The notes beneath the pieces are model-generated. The model saw only the letters and a list, made by a program, of their open reading frames with translations, was not told where the DNA came from and made no database searches. DNA of 64,000 bases, from NCBI GenBank assembly GCA_947846985.1, contig CANTUZ010000005.1, positions 16,030,389-16,094,388 on the forward strand, given 5' to 3'. Position numbers and translations under genes: made by a program. Shown piece by piece: positions 1 through 64,000 of this stretch. This DNA is from Fratercula arctica. Taxonomy: Eukaryota; Chordata; Aves; Charadriiformes; Alcidae. Numbering within the stretch: position 1 is the stretch's first letter; every line of letters starts with the position of its first letter.

Positions 1-3000
1 ACCTTCCAAATGCGTAAGTGATATCCCTTGCTAATCATACAGCAGGTTTTGTGATACTGGGTGAAGCAGGTATCTGCACTACATCAGACTCCGCATTTTT
101 TCCATGTAGACAAACAGTCTGAGTTGAACACCAGCCACTCAGACTTAAGTATCCATGACCTGCCAGTCTGCAATGTACTTGTTAAAAATTAATTCCTTAA
201 AACTTCCAGTGGTTGTTACGCTAATGGTTTACACTTTCATTGGACATTATCATATACATCCAGCATCACAGTCCAGAGAACTTTTTCTTACCTGTAATCC
301 ATCATCCTCTTAAAGCTGAACATGCTTCACATTTCTAAGAATTCCTTTATAGAGAACAGAAATCTTATTGATTGCTTTCCTATGTCTGTCTCCACTTCCT
401 CTTTCATCTTAGATGCTTTCAGATAAGATCAAAAATAGCTCAAGTTACCTTGTTGTAAATATAGATAGACCCTGAGCCCCACCAAAGTGCTGTACTATTA
501 TCTGTTTCCTCCAACAATGCAGCAAATACAGATCTAGTAACAGAGGAAAAACCATTCCAGCAGAGGCCCCCAGTGTTCCAGCAGTGGCAAACTTTTAGAT
601 GCCTGCTTTAAGAAGAAGGAAAGCAAGCATCCTAGTGTATCTCCATGGAAATTGTCTGCATGACTTGGGAGCAGCCCACCTGGAGCCTCCTCAGATTTCA
701 AGCCTGCAAGAAGGGAATTTTGGAATCTGCTTCAGAAATTTCTGAAGGTCAGAAAAAACAGAAAACCCCTGCAAACAATAGCAAAAGATAAAATGGGCAG
801 ATGGGTAGAAAAAACTGGAGGACAAACTCAATATCAGGATCAAGCACTTATTAGCTTATCATAAACTGATAATAAGGGATTTTAGACTCATCTGATTTAT
901 AACCCTAAGGGATCAGCTCCTTACAGGTAAGATGCTGGCTTCTCTACACTAGACCTGGTCCTTAGATGCTGTAAAGTTCACAGTTTGTTCACGTCAGCAA
1001 AGATCCCAGGGTGACATTTCTTTGGAGAAAGGGGGCTAAGAATTCCACAGCAGCTACCCTGAGCCTGACCATGCTTTATCAAAGTCAACATACAGCTAAA
1101 GCATACAGAAAACATGCATCAGCTATTGCGTACCAAGCTCCTTACAACCAGAAATACATCCTTTGACATGAAACCATGTTTTTCAGTCCTGTTTTTAAAG
1201 CAAGAGGGTTAGTAACAATTTACATTCACAGGTTAAATCTCATATTTGTGAAGTGCTGAGATTATTTGTACTCGTGCTAAACAAATTAAATCAATTAAAA
1301 AACATTAACAGTGTGTGTACACATATACACACCTCCTTTATATATATAAAACTGTTTATGAATAGAGCATTTATTAAAAATCATAGCTTCTGTGAAACAT
1401 ACTTACAAGTTTTAAAAGATGCCACGGTCACATGATAAATAATGGCTAAATTATGAATTCTTAAAGTGGTAGAATGGCAGTAAAAAATAGATCAAAGACT
1501 TCCCAATGCTAATATCCGTGAGTAATAAACAACAGTATTTCCTATCCTGTAATGCATGTCATGGTTCTGATGCAGAAGGCTTCACATTTTTTTGCCTGCA
1601 TACAGGCACGCACAGGCTCACAGATCAGATGTGAAAGTCACAAGTCTCTAATGTAATTCATGCTCCAGTTCAGCAACTGTGAGGGTATGCTGAACACGAC
1701 ACTGTGACTAACACAGCCAACAAATTCCTGAGAGAATAAGAAGGATTGTTAACAGTTCTGAGAAACTCTTCCCCTGGGTTATTATCCCATAGAGAGAGAT
1801 AGTGGGTTTTAGCGGTCTTAACCAAACAAACATCTCTGAGAAACTAGACATATTCCCTCTGAGATTACAGCAAATGAAAAACAAAAAACCATTTTATGTT
1901 AAAAGCAGTTTGAAACATTCATGATACTGTCAGTGAAGTACGTGCACCAGGTCAGAGTTTCCATACTCCCAAAGGAAACTATGCATTGACTGAAAAAAAG
2001 AGAAAGTCCCATTTACCCTACTGTTATCTTTTCACAGCTGGCTTGATTGAACAGGGGTGAGGCATGGGCACACATAGTGACAATTACAGCCACCAGAAAA
2101 CAACACAGTAGCAACTCAAATGGGCGCCTATTTAAATGATTTACATCTGGGACACTCTGCTTGCACACACCAAAGTAACTGAAAGGGAAGTTGTTTGCAA
2201 ACTGTATTTTCTCGTAGCTTTCTCCAACTCCTTAAGCACTAGCTGGCAAATGAAAGATGTGATCCAGTCCCAGGGCACTGAAAGTCAGAAATAAAATAAA
2301 AAGCTACCTGACAAATGGCTTAAAATAATTTTAAGATTTCAGAAGTATCAGCCTCCTGTTTTTCTAATACCAGCTCCTTACATTGCCTAAAGCAACTCTG
2401 CCATCCTAACAGAGGTTAAACACACAAAGTAACACTTTCTTATACACACGAAGCAACGTGCAGTAACTATTTCCTCAACTGCCTCTCATGCCTTTTAAGC
2501 TGTATCCAAGCAAGTCAAATTAACAGGGTAGATGGGGAGAAGAAAGATAGTTTTGTGACTAAGAAGCAAGGGTACAACTCAACTGTTGGTACCCCCCCAG
2601 ATTTCCCAGCTCAGTCTTCTGTGCTCCTTTCATCTCTGAAAAAATAACACCAGTAAAAATATTTCTAATATCTAAGCTTTAAGTTGTCTGCATTGTGTTT
2701 CTTAGTGCCAAGACGATCATTAGCACAATCAAGCAAGTTGCAGGGTGAAGTTCATTACTGGTGCTTTACTGTGGCTCTCAATTTGCTGGTACATAGCATC
2801 AGAGCATCCCTTAAGAGAACATTTGATAGCATCGCTCATCTATCTCCATTGTCATACAGCCCAGATGGTTGCAGTACGTAGGCAACTGGGAACCAGAGCA
2901 GCAGGAGGAGTACATCCTGCTGCAATTTTCCCTCTGCTGCTAGTCTTGATGCATTTAAACTAGTCTGTTGGTTAGGAAGTCTACAGCTCTGGGTAGATGC

Positions 3001-3269
3001 ATCCAAAGATCTAGCAAATTAAATAAATCGGAGCATCTGTACTCTTAGTTTGCCAACTACCAAATGATCAGATTTGCCCAGAAAACCTCAGTAAAAGACT
3101 CCTGCAACTCAGCTGAATACCAGTTCCCTACTGTGCAGAGTGAATTTTCTCTTGAATTCCACAAGGGTGGCATTCTGTTATTAAAGATCAACTCAGAAAT
3201 CCGTGTACTTTAGCAGATAACTATTATTATGATGTACAAACTGAGAGACAAACAGGAAACAAGACTTCT
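1..3269. other. Sequence beyond the probable end of USH1C, no gene recognised
   Basis: AT-rich DNA with only short chance ORFs (60-72 codons). I saw no recognisable repeat end, RNA gene or conserved protein motif on either strand. It may include alternative 3' UTR sequence if the polyA site at 1370-1375 is used. Confidence 0.5.
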
Positions 3270-4634
3270 TCCATTTGGCAAGTGCAATTTTATTTCTGGA
3301 TTAGTTGTAAGAATTAAAATTTTAAACATTCTAACATGTGTACCCTGCCAGACCCATGAATTGGCATACGGGAACAATACTGCAAATGAAGAAAGTCAAT
3401 GTAATTAATAATCTCTATTTCAGTACAGAGTTCTCAGGAATGCAATTGTTATTTTCCTGTGTTACAGAAAGAAGGGTTTCCAAATCTTGAAAAGGCAAGA
3501 CTTTGATATGCCAAAGAACTATAGACTGGATCTCATTAGTCCAGGTAAGAAAAATCTAAACACAACATGAAAAACAGAATACAAACTGGCAGATATAAGG
3601 AAGGAAAGAAGACAATGACATTTCAAAAGGGATATATCTCGATAACATAAAGAAATTACTAAGTCTACAACTGTAATCATACTTATGCCAGGTTAGTATA
3701 GATTTGATGGTCTTGAGTAATTTACTTAAACAGAAGACATATAGTCACCAAGAGTGAAATGTTACACTTCATGATTTCCTGCACAGTTTAGTCACATATA
3801 GAGCCTCACTGAGAACAAAGTACATAACTGCAGACTGTGAACTACACGCAAATTTTCCACCCATGACTACATGAAGGAGTAATTTTTCCCACCAATACAA
3901 ATACTCAGTAGTCTAACTGTGACTATACATAATGATTTTGTGTGGACTTCTTGCTAGCTACTTACTTTGCTGGTAGAGAAGATTCTTTATACTGTATAAG
4001 CATCACCAAAATTATTCCTTATACTGCTAGCACTCATTGTATTACTGGTTCTTCCACCAGTAGGATTTTCGTACTCAAAACCAACTCACAACTAACCAGC
4101 AGAAATGGATGGTAAGAGAACCAGAAGAATATGAGTGAGAACCGAAGTTACCTATATACATTCCCCATCTCTCCAGGGAAAATCATTATGTACAGAGTAA
4201 AAATATAATCCTTTTCACACTCAGACTGGCCTGTGAACGTGTAATCACAAGTATTGCATGTGGGAACAGGCATGGCATCTGTGTTCTATCTTTGTTTGCC
4301 ATTTTGGTGTCTATTTCCAGGAAAATTGGAAGACTATTTTCAAAATTTGCCCCCCTCAAAATAGCAACAAATAGACTGAGTTCTCACAGACCAAACTATG
4401 CTTACTGGCAGTCCTCAATGATCTTGCAAAAATGTCTTCCTGTATGTCTATAGAATGATTTGAAATTACTCCAATTACCTGAAGAATCTGAAGTCTCTAG
4501 TTCAATTTATAGGTCTGATTGCTCACATTTCTTTCAAATAAAGATGCATTTCATATGGTTATTGATTTCCTATTAATTTACAGAGCAGCAGGTTTCTGCA
4601 GGGGAAAGACTTCATTTCTCCAGTGTAGCCTTCT
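3270..4634 (-). other. USH1C: Probable USH1C 3' UTR
   Basis: Sequence downstream of the stop codon. On the minus strand it has no further splice-consistent coding sequence that I recognise. The lower boundary is inferred from the polyA signal candidate at 3289-3294 and is uncertain. Confidence 0.5.
3289..3294 (-). terminator. Candidate polyadenylation signal AATAAA for USH1C
   Basis: The minus strand reads AATAAA here, about 1.34 kb past the stop. A T- and GT-rich stretch (minus strand, about 3245-3272) follows at the usual distance for a cleavage element. It is the nearest exact AATAAA I found on this strand; the next is at 1370-1375. Confidence 0.5.
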
Positions 4635-57298
<52,664 letters not shown>

Positions 57299-57640
57299 GC
57301 TCCGCGCGGTGCGGGCGCTGCGCGGACCGGTGCGGAGCGCGGCGGCTGCGCCGGCGAGGCCGCGCCCCGGGGCGGTGGGAGGCGCGCCTGTCGCTGTCCT
57401 CGCCCGCGGCCGCCTACGGCATCCTCGGCCCTCGCCCGCCCTCGCCGCCGCTCCCCTACCTCGCTGCGTTAGCGGTACGAGCCGCCGGGCAGCGATAGCC
57501 TGCCTGCGACCCCAGGCTTTGGTTGTGTAAGGCCAAAGCAAAAAGAGAAAGAAAAAGCAAAAGAAAAGCCCCCCCCCGGGTGTTACCTGGCCTTTTCCCG
57601 GGGCTGATTTTTCCAACTGGTGCTTCTCATACGGCACGGA
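57299..57640 (-). other. USH1C: Probable USH1C 5' leader
   Basis: Lies between the start codon and the TATA-like box. It is GC-rich near the ATG and has a long pyrimidine tract on the minus strand (57538-57580). It contains a possible small intron (donor at 57587, acceptor near 57503) and an in-frame upstream ATG at 57637. Extent is inferred. Confidence 0.5.
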
Positions 57641-57664
57641 GCTCAGATCCAGACTTCTCTTTTG

Positions 57665-57672
57665 TATTTATA
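57665..57672 (-). promoter_or_regulatory. USH1C: TATA-like box for USH1C
   Basis: The minus strand reads CCTATAAATACA. It lies about 370 bp upstream of the start codon, so transcription would begin near 57635-57640. This is the only good TATA match I found on this strand close upstream of exon 1. Confidence 0.45.
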
Positions 57673-60500
57673 GGTGTGTTCACTAGCCCTACTATTTAAG
57701 AAACGCATGAAGATGTGAAATTTAAAGCATACTAAGAGCGGGGGGGGGGGAGAAAGAAGAAGAATTTGCTTCCATAAATTGCTCTACTACAAATAATCTC
57801 AATTTTTTAATTTTCAGGTAAACAGGGTGAATCTGATATATCGCTGTCTAAGTCTGATTTCCACCAGCCTTCCTCACTAACAGAATATTGTTGCTTATGA
57901 ATGTAGCCTCTGACATGCCTACTGTGAGTAACTGCGTAAGAATCAAGCTCAAGAGTACCTGAAAAGGAGTCTATTTCAGACTAATCTCTTTTAGGTTATT
58001 TTGTCTCAGGCTGGTTCTTCTCCCACTTTCCCTACTGTAGTACATGATAACAAAGACTTCTGCAATCAAGGCTGGAAGCAATTGGAGGAGACCTGACAAC
58101 CTGTGTCCCCTAGTTGCCCTGCGGAATCAGCTTTACCCACATAACTCCAGAGGGAAGGGGATTTAGGTAAGCACAGGCAAGCACACTGCTTCTCCTTCCA
58201 ACAGAGTGGGAACTTGTATGAATACATAAAAAGGCACGATAAAAAAATCCATACTGCTAAATACAAACTGGAATCTGTTTTATTAGTTGTGTGATAACCT
58301 TTGTAAGTTACACCAGCCCCTCTAGAAATTGCTCTTACCCCTTTCAGAAGATGGCTTTGCTGTATCGGAACAATTCAATGGGATGTACACTACCCATTTT
58401 TCATATCAGGTGTCAGGAATAAGAAAGGAATGCATTTTAAGCCTCTGTACAAATAAATACAAAAACTGTTTTCAGAAAACAATTTTCTATTAGAAGTGCA
58501 ACTATTAGTACACAAATCATTTGTCTTCTACTCAAACTCCAGTACCACACAATGTTGAAAAGCTATCTTATCTAAGCATTAGACACACAGATATAGAATT
58601 TCTTCCTTGCGTATGCAAACTAAAATTGTCTTATAATTGAAAAGAGAAGGAAGGAGATACATGAAATTTAAAGGACACATAAAATACCATGTATGTTTCT
58701 TTTAAATTTATGTATAGACTGTAACATTCATTAATATCTATCAATCGCTTCTAGAAGACTTTTCAGGAATTTTACAAGCTGAAAGTTAAGTACATTGGAA
58801 AGTGACTTTATCATATAGATAAATTTTCCAGGAGCCAGAAACTCCTCCATGTAGTAAAATATAGTGGAGTTAACTTAATTTGGTGATATGAAAACTGCTC
58901 TGAATCATCAGGTAAAGGACACATCACAAAAAGGAATGAACTTGGTGGGCTGTTAGTCTGCTGTTACATGAATTCCAGTCCTCTACTGTGCATAAACACA
59001 AAGCAAACAAACCCACACAGCTATCCCATGCTCCAAAACTGGAAGTTTGATAATCAGAAAACTTATGAGATTGTTCTGAAGTTTACATTACCTCAAATAT
59101 ATCATATTAAAAGATGGTACAATTATGACTGTTTATTAGTTTTTGATAATGAAATATTTCATAGCAAGAAATCAAATTGCATCTAAATTAGCATCAAACT
59201 AGTTTCAAGTTTGCTACTTGTGGCATTAAGGGAAAATCAATAAAGTGGGCCGCCCTTTTAGTAGGCAAAGAAATACATTAAAATGTGTGTTGTGTAAACT
59301 GATTCCTGTTGCTTTTGATCTACTTTCTCTACTTCCATTAATGTAATCTGGATCAGAGAAAGTGCACCAAAGTCAAGTGCATCGTGCATTCAGAGTAAAT
59401 GGGCTCTGCTACAGGCTGAGGCTAGCACATAATTCTAAAAATCTGTTTGGGGTTTATTGGGAAAAAGGCTGTGCTGAAGTAAAAGAATGTCTTTTCTGTC
59501 TCACTTTCTTTTCTCTCATACACATTCTCCCTACAACATTTACAGAAGAGAACAGAATTCTCAGCGAAAACATCACTAGTTTTCCGTCATTTCATTAGAA
59601 ATGAAACACTTGTTGCAGCAAGAAACACAATCCACAGGGACAAATTACAAAGGCAGAAAAGAGAGCTTTTTTAATGACTTACTGTTAACAGACTTTCCAA
59701 AGCAGTCAGAAAAGGCCCCTTTTCATCTGAGACAGTTTCTCACCTGGTATGGGCAGCTTCTAAAGCTTCTGTTACAAGATACGCAAACCTGAAGAATGAT
59801 GGGGAGAGAGGCAGCAGCAGATGGGAAAGGGAAGAGATCAGAAAAAAGGTTACAGCGACAGGAAGAGGGGAGAGAAAAGGCAAGAAAAATAATGGAAGGA
59901 AGCTAAAACAGACAGCAAATTTAATCACAAGAGAGAAAAAAAAAGAATAAACCTGGAAAATGGTCCACAAAGAGCTCCAAATTCAAGAGTGTGAATTTAC
60001 AGTAACAAAAAGTTATCAGAAGTTGTGGAACTAGCCCATACACATTGGCTGCCTGCTGCATTCAGTTCGTGTCTTACTCGTGCCTTTTATTACTCGAGTT
60101 CTGACACCTGTTTCAGCGGGTCGGGCCCAATGCTCCCCGTTTAGCACGAACAACGCTCGCTGCCTCTCGGCACAAGCAGGCGGCTCGCCGCAAGCTGCCC
60201 GTTCCCGGCCCTGCGACATCCCCAGCAGCGAGCGCGAAGCAGCCCCGGGTTCGATGGCGCTAGAAGCGGGGTGCAGCCTCACACCCCACTGTGGGGGTCT
60301 CGGCTCCTGACGAGAAGTCGCGACACTAAATCGTTTCCTAAATCTCAGGAGGACGGGAAAGTGAAAATAAACGTGAGGAGCCAGAGAAGTCAGTGCCCAG
60401 CACAGGCGGTAAGGGGAAAGCCTTAGTAGGGCCAGAGCCGCTCGGCTGCGGGGGCAGCAGCTAGCCCAGGGCTAGAAGCTGCGTTGCGCGGCGAGGGGCA
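57673..60500. other. Intergenic region between the divergent genes
   Basis: About 2.8 kb between the USH1C TATA-like box and the GC-rich start of the plus-strand gene. It includes a G-run (57738-57750) and an A/G-rich stretch (about 59795-59950). No gene or mobile element is recognised; regulatory sequence for one or both genes would be expected here. Confidence 0.6.
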
Positions 60501-60655
60501 GGTCTGGGGTGCGTGCCCACGAAAGGGGCGGCTGACCGGTGGGCGGTTGATAAACCCCCCGGCTGCCCCGCCCCGGAGGGCGGGATGAGCCCAGGGCGCA
60601 GGTAGCGGCTGACGCTGAGGGCCGCTCCGCGGGAAGCAGTTGCTGCACAGCCCGC

Positions 60656-60707
60656 ATGGAGGCCCGGCTCCTCCTCGGGGCGCTGCTGTGCGTCTGGCTG
60701 TCGCCGG
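60656..60707 (+). CDS. OTOG: Probable OTOG exon 1 (signal peptide)
   Basis: Starts at an ATG in the context cccgcATGG, encodes 17 residues and ends with one base of an Ala codon before gtgagc. Confidence 0.7.
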
Positions 60708-61031
60708 GTGAGCGTCCCGCAGGGCAGGGCATGGGGACAGGACAGGACAGGAGGGAGGAAGGAGGAAGGAGAGGGTAGTCCCGGCCATCACTAACCTGGT
60801 GCCTTTGCCTTCTAGCTCCGTCTGTATGGGGCGCTCAGGCCCAGCTCCCTGTCGGCGGGGTCCTACCGCTCCCCAGGTGAGAGCCAGCCGGGGTGTGATG
60901 GGGCTTTCCTTGAGGTGGGCCGGGCGGGGTGGGCTGCCCGGGACGAGTAAACCCAACCTTGTTGTCCTGCCCTCAGCCGAGACAGCGCCGCGGGACCTTG
61001 GAGAGGGGACAGCCTCGCCGCAGCGACGCAG
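60656..61031 (+). CDS. OTOG: Probable otogelin, N-terminal three exons (gene continues past window)
   Basis: Coding exons 60656-60707, 60816-60876 and 60977-61031 join in phase to 56 codons. The first gives MEARLLLGALLCVWLSP, a clear secretory signal peptide (hydrophobic core LLLGALLCVWL); cleavage is likely near VWGA-Q. The second contains SVWGAQAQLPVGGVLPLP and the third RDSAAGPWRGDSLAA. Donors are CCGG|gtgagc, CCCAG|gtgaga and CGCAG|gtaggg. The name is inferred from location: otogelin, a secreted protein of the inner-ear acellular membranes, lies head to head with USH1C in mammals. Its von Willebrand factor type D repeats are not in this window, so the name is not proven by sequence. It could be another secreted protein. 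Confidence 0.65.
60816..60876 (+). CDS. OTOG: Probable OTOG exon 2
   Basis: 61 nt, acceptor gccttctag, donor CCCCAG|gtgaga. It contains the likely signal-peptide cleavage region and leaves two bases of a Ser codon. Confidence 0.65.
60977..61031 (+). CDS. OTOG: Probable OTOG exon 3
   Basis: 55 nt, acceptor ctgccctcag, donor ACGCAG|gtaggg. It ends in phase 0 and is immediately followed by the minisatellite-bearing intron. Confidence 0.6.
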
Positions 61032-61050
61032 GTAGGGGGACGTGGCCCGG

Positions 61051-61206
61051 GCGCTGTGAGGGGCGGCGGGCGGGCGGGCGCGGCGCGGGCCGGGCGCTGT
61101 GAGGGGCGGCGGGCGGGCGGGCGCGGCGCGGGCCGGGCGCTGTGAGGGGCGGCGGGCGGGCGGGCGCGGCGCGGGCCGGGCGCTGTGAGGGGCGGCGGGC
61201 GGGCGC
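61051..61206. repeat. GC-rich 43-bp minisatellite
   Basis: Units starting gcgctgtgaggggcggcggg recur at 61051, 61094, 61137 and 61180, an exact 43-bp period. Three full copies and a partial fourth are present. Each has several runs of three or more G. It begins 20 bp after the donor of exon 3. Confidence 0.95.
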
Positions 61207-64000
61207 GGCCGCGACTTCTTGGGGAAGACGAGTCTGCCGGGAGGTCCGACTTCTGTCTGAGAAGCCCTCCCCGCCAGGAAGGCAGCCCCTTCCCACCGTC
61301 GGTTGCCTCGAACCGGGGCTGAGAAGGCGAGGCGGTGCCGTCACTCCTGCCCTAAGATGATGCCCGGTTTTCCCGCCCTGTGCCGCCGCCTGAGGGCTTG
61401 GTTGGCGGTGGCGGTCTGAGGGACGGGTGTTCTGGTTGTCGCTAGGATAATGTGTTTCTTGTATCTCACCTGAATATATCTGTACATTACCGCGATACCG
61501 TCAGTGTTTCTGATGGCTGCCCTACCCTTTGGGATTCTTCAGGACTTGCCCTTTAAACAGCGTTGAATGTGTATTTTATCTCAACCATAAGGAGTATCAG
61601 TCATGAATGAAAGGGAGCTTGGGGCTTAAAGCATTTAAGCAAGGAGGGAAGACGGTAGCTAGAGCTTCAGCTCGTTAGGAAATAGTTATATGCAGTATGA
61701 AGCATCCTCGCTCCACCGAAAGCCACAGTCTGGTCTGGCTCATCCAGCAATAATCGCTTCGTGGGAGCCTTTTCACTTCTCGGTGGAAGTAAACGAGCTG
61801 GCAGTATCAGATCACTACAACTTAGTATGGGTTTTTGGATGTGGTTTATCTTGGCAACCCAACTATATCATTTGTGGCGTGTTGCTGAAATGTAATTAGG
61901 GTGTGTGGTTCCCACTCCCTTGTTTGAGGGTGGGAAAAGGAAAGTTTGCTTTGTAGCCCTTGTTTGTGGCTCTGCAGAGGAGTTGCCTTTCTTTCTTTCT
62001 CCCTGCTCTTTTCTGGGAGAAACTCAGCGGAGAGAAAAATGTGCCACAGGTAACTGCAAACAGGTAACAAAATCAACCATCAATAAGAGCAAATGCTTGT
62101 GGCTTGAGGTCTCCCCCAAGAATTCAGGATACAGTAATAGACTGTTTTCTTCTGTGTTAGCCCACTGAAATCTTCAGTAAGAAATATACTTTGTAAAAAG
62201 AAAAAAAATTTCAATATTAGTTTTAAAAAGGTAAGAACCTGAAGAATAGTTGTTCTAGCATTTGAACTGTCTAAACCCAACAGTCATGCATTTTTACATG
62301 TTCTTGCTTTTAATAAGCTTCTTCAAGAGGTGAAGCAACATTAAGTGATGGTGGTTGAGCCCTTGGCAGAATTTTGTGTCCATGAAGACTTAGTTAATGA
62401 CATAGCTTCTGAGATTGGTTTTCCATCAAATGTCTAAATAGATATTTAGGACACAGAAAACACCTGCTATTTTAAAAATATGTTGCAGAACTGTGCACAA
62501 GACTGAGAAATTTGAATGATAAAACTCTAGGGCATGAAAATTAAATGCTATATATCTAACCAAGTCCTTAGGTAAAATTATGTAGACATAGCAGGTTCTG
62601 TTTTTAATGTTATTTTGGAAACATTTTGCACAGTTATTTGTGTCACTGTAGACATGAGTTGTGGCTAATACTGTTTATTAACAGGTACTGTATTTGTCAC
62701 TGAATTTTCCTTAACAAAAACTGTATTCTGTAATTAATGTGTCATTGAAATACGAACATTTTAGAGGACATAGCTACTGCTCTTCATGAGGTGAAGTAAT
62801 AACATGAAATGGCTGTAACATTTGTGTTACTGTGTTAAGTGAACTAGGTAAATGTAATTAGATGCATCTTTAATAAGGAAAAACTTACTATCATAAGTCA
62901 TTGGCTTCTAAGGATCAAAAAGCTCATGTTAAATTGGGAAAAATTTTACTCGCCCTAGGTATAGTCAGTTCTAGAACAAAGACAGGAGGTTGTGGAGAAG
63001 GTGAGCAACACAGTTTTAATAAAGGCATGCTAATTAGGAGGTGTACTTCTACCTGTCATGAGCATGGCAATAAAACTACATCCTGAAAAAATATCAATGG
63101 ATTTTTGTAACTTGTCTAAGCAGGTCTGCTTTTCTGTTGTCTCAAGTAGATGATATAGGCTGAATTGGCTTTTGTGATTTGATGTATTGCTGGCTTTTTT
63201 TTTTTTCTTAAAGGAAACATGAGTATTTAAGTTTTGAAGAATTCTTTAGGGCACCTTTATAGATCAGTGTTGCTTTCATTTCTGCATGATAGCACATTTT
63301 ACAGGACTGATTGTTTTGTGCAGACTAAAACCACAAGTTAATATTATTCCCTTAAAGCATATTTTCTCCAAGAGCTGGTATAGAAATTATTTTATGAGTA
63401 AATTGTCTTGGATATTTTTTCCTCTCAAAGAAAAATTGTAGGGAATATTAAGCAAGTTATACATGCTCAGGTGCTTTACTATATATTTCATTCATTAGAA
63501 TGCTCCTTTTAAGATGGGTTGTCTTTGTTCTCAAGTTTCCTTGAACCTGAGCATTCAAAGCTGCATCTTAAAGAGCAATTTCACATATCCTATCTACAGT
63601 ACTTCTTTGTATAAATAACTGGGTTTGTACCTAGTCCCATTTCTCTGTAAATGGGGTAGACAAGGTCATAAATTTTAAATAAAGTGCTAAAACTTTGCAC
63701 TTCCAAGAAGATGGGAAGGAACTCGTGTGTTCACACATCATACCTAAATTGTGCACTATACTTCCGTAAAACAGTATGAAAGAATGTTATCCCTCCAATT
63801 TACCTAGAAGCTGTCAGACGGCTAGTGACGATGATTGACTTTTAAGCTGTTAACAGTTAACCTGGGGGTTTTCCCCCCACTTCTCCAAAGCATTGATGTG
63901 ATTTCTTATAATGGTATTCTGGTGAGACTCAGTATGTTTCTGGCTCAGAAGTGATGCAGGTGCCACTGTGTAAATAATTTGAGTTTGGAAAGAGAGTGGA
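61207..64000 (+). other. Intron of the plus-strand gene to the window edge
   Basis: After the CpG island the sequence becomes AT-rich, with no convincing exon other than the candidate at 62020-62049 and no recognised mobile element. The gene must continue beyond 64000, since no domain of a mature protein has been encoded yet. Confidence 0.6.
62020..62049 (+). CDS. Possible next exon of the plus-strand gene
   Basis: A 30-nt segment after a pyrimidine-rich tract and AG, followed by CACAG|gtaact. In phase 0 it reads KLSGEKNVPQ. A longer version starting at about 61978, after gctctgcag, is also open. Without a match to a known protein this is only a candidate. Confidence 0.3.

Larger units (their letters stand above)
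60080..61430. promoter_or_regulatory. CpG island and promoter region of the plus-strand gene
   Basis: High GC and CpG content with GC boxes (ggggcgg near 60525, gggcgg near 60541, ccccgcccc near 60568) and a TATA-like ttgataaa at about 60547-60554, roughly 100 bp before the ATG. The layout fits a transcription start shortly upstream of 60656. Confidence 0.65.

Noticed and set aside
60423..60956. 177-codon minus-strand open frame across the start of the plus-strand gene
   Set aside because: It is an antisense by-product of the GC-rich promoter and exon 1, low in complexity and without motifs.

Overview
This window is avian nuclear DNA. The evidence is several CR1 LINE fragments, two of which end in the (ATTCTATG)n-type 3' tail, plus an endogenous-retrovirus LTR of a kind common in birds, and vertebrate genes split into short exons by GT-AG introns. 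The species cannot be resolved from the sequence alone.

Almost the whole window is one gene, USH1C (harmonin), on the minus strand from the start codon at 57298 to the stop at 4635. I rebuilt 27 coding exons by reading the reverse complement, checking splice sites and checking that codon phase runs unbroken. Joined, they encode 809 residues: an N-terminal harmonin-N domain, PDZ1, PDZ2, a first coiled coil, a second coiled coil, a Pro/Ser/Thr-rich (PST) region, PDZ3, and a C-terminal TFF motif that could act as a PDZ ligand. Leaving out exons 16-21 (25673 down to 13516) gives the short 'a'-type isoform. All six of those exons are multiples of three in phase 0, so they form a clean alternative-splicing cassette. 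Harmonin is the scaffold that joins cadherin-23, sans and myosin VIIa in hair-cell stereocilia, and it works in the enterocyte brush-border tip-link complex.

Layout from left to right: 1-4634 is the probable 3' UTR (polyA signal candidate near 3290) and downstream DNA. 4635-57298 is USH1C, with introns holding CR1 copies (6709-7238, 23496-24641, 48165-49005), an ERV LTR (38808-39381), an LTR tip (43991-44050), an antisense MIR relic (about 29845-29960) and a perfect 108-bp inverted repeat (14539-14799). 57299-60655 is an intergenic stretch with a TATA-like box for USH1C and CpG-rich ends. From 60656 a plus-strand gene begins with a signal peptide spread over three short exons. By position and head-to-head orientation next to USH1C this is most likely OTOG (otogelin), but its diagnostic domains lie outside the window. 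Its third intron carries a GC-rich 43-bp minisatellite at about 61051-61206.

The window is a paired inner-ear gene locus. I did not find a new enzymatic or defence system. The items most worth a second look are the perfect 108-bp foldback, the modular exon cassette, a cryptic exon candidate at 12276-12395, the in-frame N-terminal extension upstream of the harmonin start, and an in-frame stop just past the last coding splice donor.
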